From Zetaproteobacteria bacterium (GTDB lineage: Bacteria > Pseudomonadota > Alphaproteobacteria > Micavibrionales > Micavibrionaceae), in the NCBI GenBank assembly GCA_002747015.1, contig NVXI01000013.1, positions 11,305 to 18,272 on the forward strand: 6,968 bases of DNA, given 5' to 3'. Position 1 is the first letter of the stretch; each line of letters starts with the position of its first letter. The notes below the pieces were generated by a model, which ran no database searches, was not told the origin of the DNA, and saw only the letters and a list, made by a program, of their open reading frames with translations. A program made the translations under genes and the position numbers. Positions 6,078 through 6,968 of the stretch are shown piece after piece.

Positions 6078-6968
6078 TCAAGGCTGATAATTCATAGAAA
6101 GCATCTCAATTTGAGAAACAATTTGGCGTAGTGCCAGAGACAAACCGAACATGATATAGAATGGCCAAATAAAGCCCATAGTTAGAAAGGTGCCAGATGC
6201 ACAAAATCCTGCGAATCCGGCAAGAAGCGCCATTGCCATCGCATAGAGATAATGGTGGTTTTGTAGGCTTTCCAACGTTTCAACAGCCCTGATCATATTA
6301 CGCACACTCATAATGATAAGGCTGATGAACAGGCTAAATCCTAAAAACCCTGTTTCAGCCAAAACACCAAACCATGTGCTGTGTACGGCATGATTTTTTC
6401 CATCCCAGTAATGAGAATATTCCCAATAATTATAAATAAAATTGCTGATTCCGATGCCAGTCAGCGGCTTATGTACAGCCATCCAGAATGCGGCTTCCCA
6501 GGCATACAAGCGCCCTTTGGCAGATTCATCAAAGCCGCCCTCATGTAACCCTCCAGAGGCGCGTTCGCCAATACCTGCGACGATGTAAAGCAGAAGAACA
6601 CCGCATAATCCACCAGTAATCAACAGTGTTTTAGATGGCACCTTATACCAAGCGAATACACCCATAACAGCTAAGACACCTAATAATCCGCCACGGCTTT
6701 GCGTTGCTAAAATGGCAGCAAACATCAGGGTGATTGTTATTAGACCAAGTGCACGATCATACCATTTGATATTCGGATTTATCACATAAGAAAGGCCAAA
6801 TGCCGTTGGAAAAAGCAGAACAAGTGCCAAATCATTCGGGTCACCGAGCATTGAGCCTATATCTCTGCCAATGGTAACACGCGTGCCTTCAACCAAACCA
6901 ATTCCATTTGCAGAATTATAGAGTGTGATTAGAGCCACTAAAATACCAGAGCAGCAAATCAACAAACT
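6078..6968 (-). CDS. O-antigen ligase/polymerase-family membrane protein, N-terminus outside window
   Basis: The reading frame is open to the right edge: the codon before the TTG at 6965 is an in-frame AGT, so that TTG is an internal Leu and the real start lies outside. About 296 C-terminal residues are present; the family usually has 400-450, so roughly a third is missing. Numbering from that TTG, hydrophobic helices lie at about 4-16, 44-62, 72-86, 91-106, 112-131, 200-220 and 238-278. GDPNDLA (41-47), TQSRGG (88-93), GRLYAWEAAFWMAVHKPLTGIGISNF (151-176) and HAVHSTWFGVLAETGFLG (192-209) are the Wzy_C/WaaL-type signature, with the large periplasmic loop at about 132-199 holding the expected Arg and His residues. 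Such proteins ligate or polymerise lipid-linked glycans in the periplasm. Ligase and polymerase cannot be told apart here; it resembles the O-glycosylation-ligase-like protein of exosortase A loci. It ends 91 bases before glmS with no visible terminator, so readthrough into glmS is possible. Confidence 0.9.
   Translation of the reverse strand, partial: SLLICCSGILVALITLYNSANGIGLVEGTRVTIGRDIGSMLGDPNDLALVLLFPTAFGLSYVINPNIKWYDRALGLITITLMFAAILATQSRGGLLGVLAVMGVFAWYKVPSKTLLITGGLCGVLLLYIVAGIGERASGGLHEGGFDESAKGRLYAWEAAFWMAVHKPLTGIGISNFIYNYWEYSHYWDGKNHAVHSTWFGVLAETGFLGFSLFISLIIMSVRNMIRAVETLESLQNHHYLYAMAMALLAGFAGFCASGTFLTMGFIWPFYIMFGLSLALRQIVSQIEMLSMNYQP
6104..6116. repeat. 13-base perfect palindrome upstream of the candidate glmS sigma-54 promoter
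   Basis: TCTCAA and TTGAGA form perfect 6-base arms around one central base. It lies in the last codons of the ligase-family gene, with its centre about 95 bases before the predicted glmS transcription start. That is within the usual range for binding sites of sigma-54 enhancer-binding proteins. It also encodes ordinary residues (SQIEM region), and I see no second copy near it or upstream of the other candidate promoter, so a regulatory role is speculative. Confidence 0.2.

Noticed and set aside
2994..6107. Loose similarity between stretches upstream of the two candidate promoters (GAGATGC-TTTCTAT at 6107-6094 and GAGAAGC-ACC-TTCTAT at 3011-2996)
   Set aside because: The match needs a gap, lies in coding sequence in both places, and the distances to the -24 elements differ by 13 bases; probably chance.
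1..6968. CRISPR arrays, tRNA or rRNA genes, insertion sequences, attachment sites
   Set aside because: No regularly spaced direct repeats, no tRNA- or rRNA-like segments, and no transposase or terminal inverted repeats were seen; coding sequence fills almost the whole window.

Overview
The window is about 7 kb of one-directional sequence: every supported gene lies on the minus strand, so transcription runs from the high coordinates to the low ones. It reads as the interior of a surface- or exopolysaccharide biosynthesis locus. The GlmS protein looks alphaproteobacterial from its wording around the SIS domains and C-terminus, and base composition is moderately AT-rich. The host is therefore probably a lower-GC alphaproteobacterium, but this is an inference from one housekeeping protein.

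Layout in transcription order. (1) A polytopic O-antigen ligase/polymerase-family protein (6968-6078) enters from the right edge without its N-terminus. (2) After a 91-base gap come glmS (5986-4172), encoding glucosamine-6-phosphate synthase, and, 5 bases later, a GT4/GT1-like glycosyltransferase (4166-2988). (3) After a 97-base gap come three overlapping genes: an unrecognised lipoprotein (2890-2213), a polysaccharide co-polymerase of the Wzz/GumC type without a kinase domain (2220-712), and a second GT4 glycosyltransferase (715 to beyond position 1). No stretch over 100 bases lacks a gene.

How the genes could work together: GlmS makes glucosamine-6-phosphate, the precursor of UDP-GlcNAc and thus of amino-sugar building blocks. 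The two glycosyltransferases would assemble a lipid-linked repeat unit. The ligase/polymerase-family membrane protein would polymerise or transfer it, and the co-polymerase would set chain length and link to export. The lipoprotein sits just before the co-polymerase, where an export-pore lipoprotein is often encoded, but it does not look like one.

The most interesting signal is regulatory. Each of the two intergenic gaps carries a good match to a sigma-54 (RpoN) -24/-12 promoter with exact GG-N10-GC spacing and the same GGCATA core, placed 42 and 29 bases before the next start codon. This suggests that both transcription units, including glmS, are co-controlled by RpoN and an enhancer-binding activator. 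Such control is known for exosortase A (PEP-CTERM)-associated polysaccharide loci with PrsK/PrsR. The gene set resembles such loci, but exosortase, PrsK, PrsR and PEP-CTERM proteins are not in this window, so the assignment is a hypothesis.
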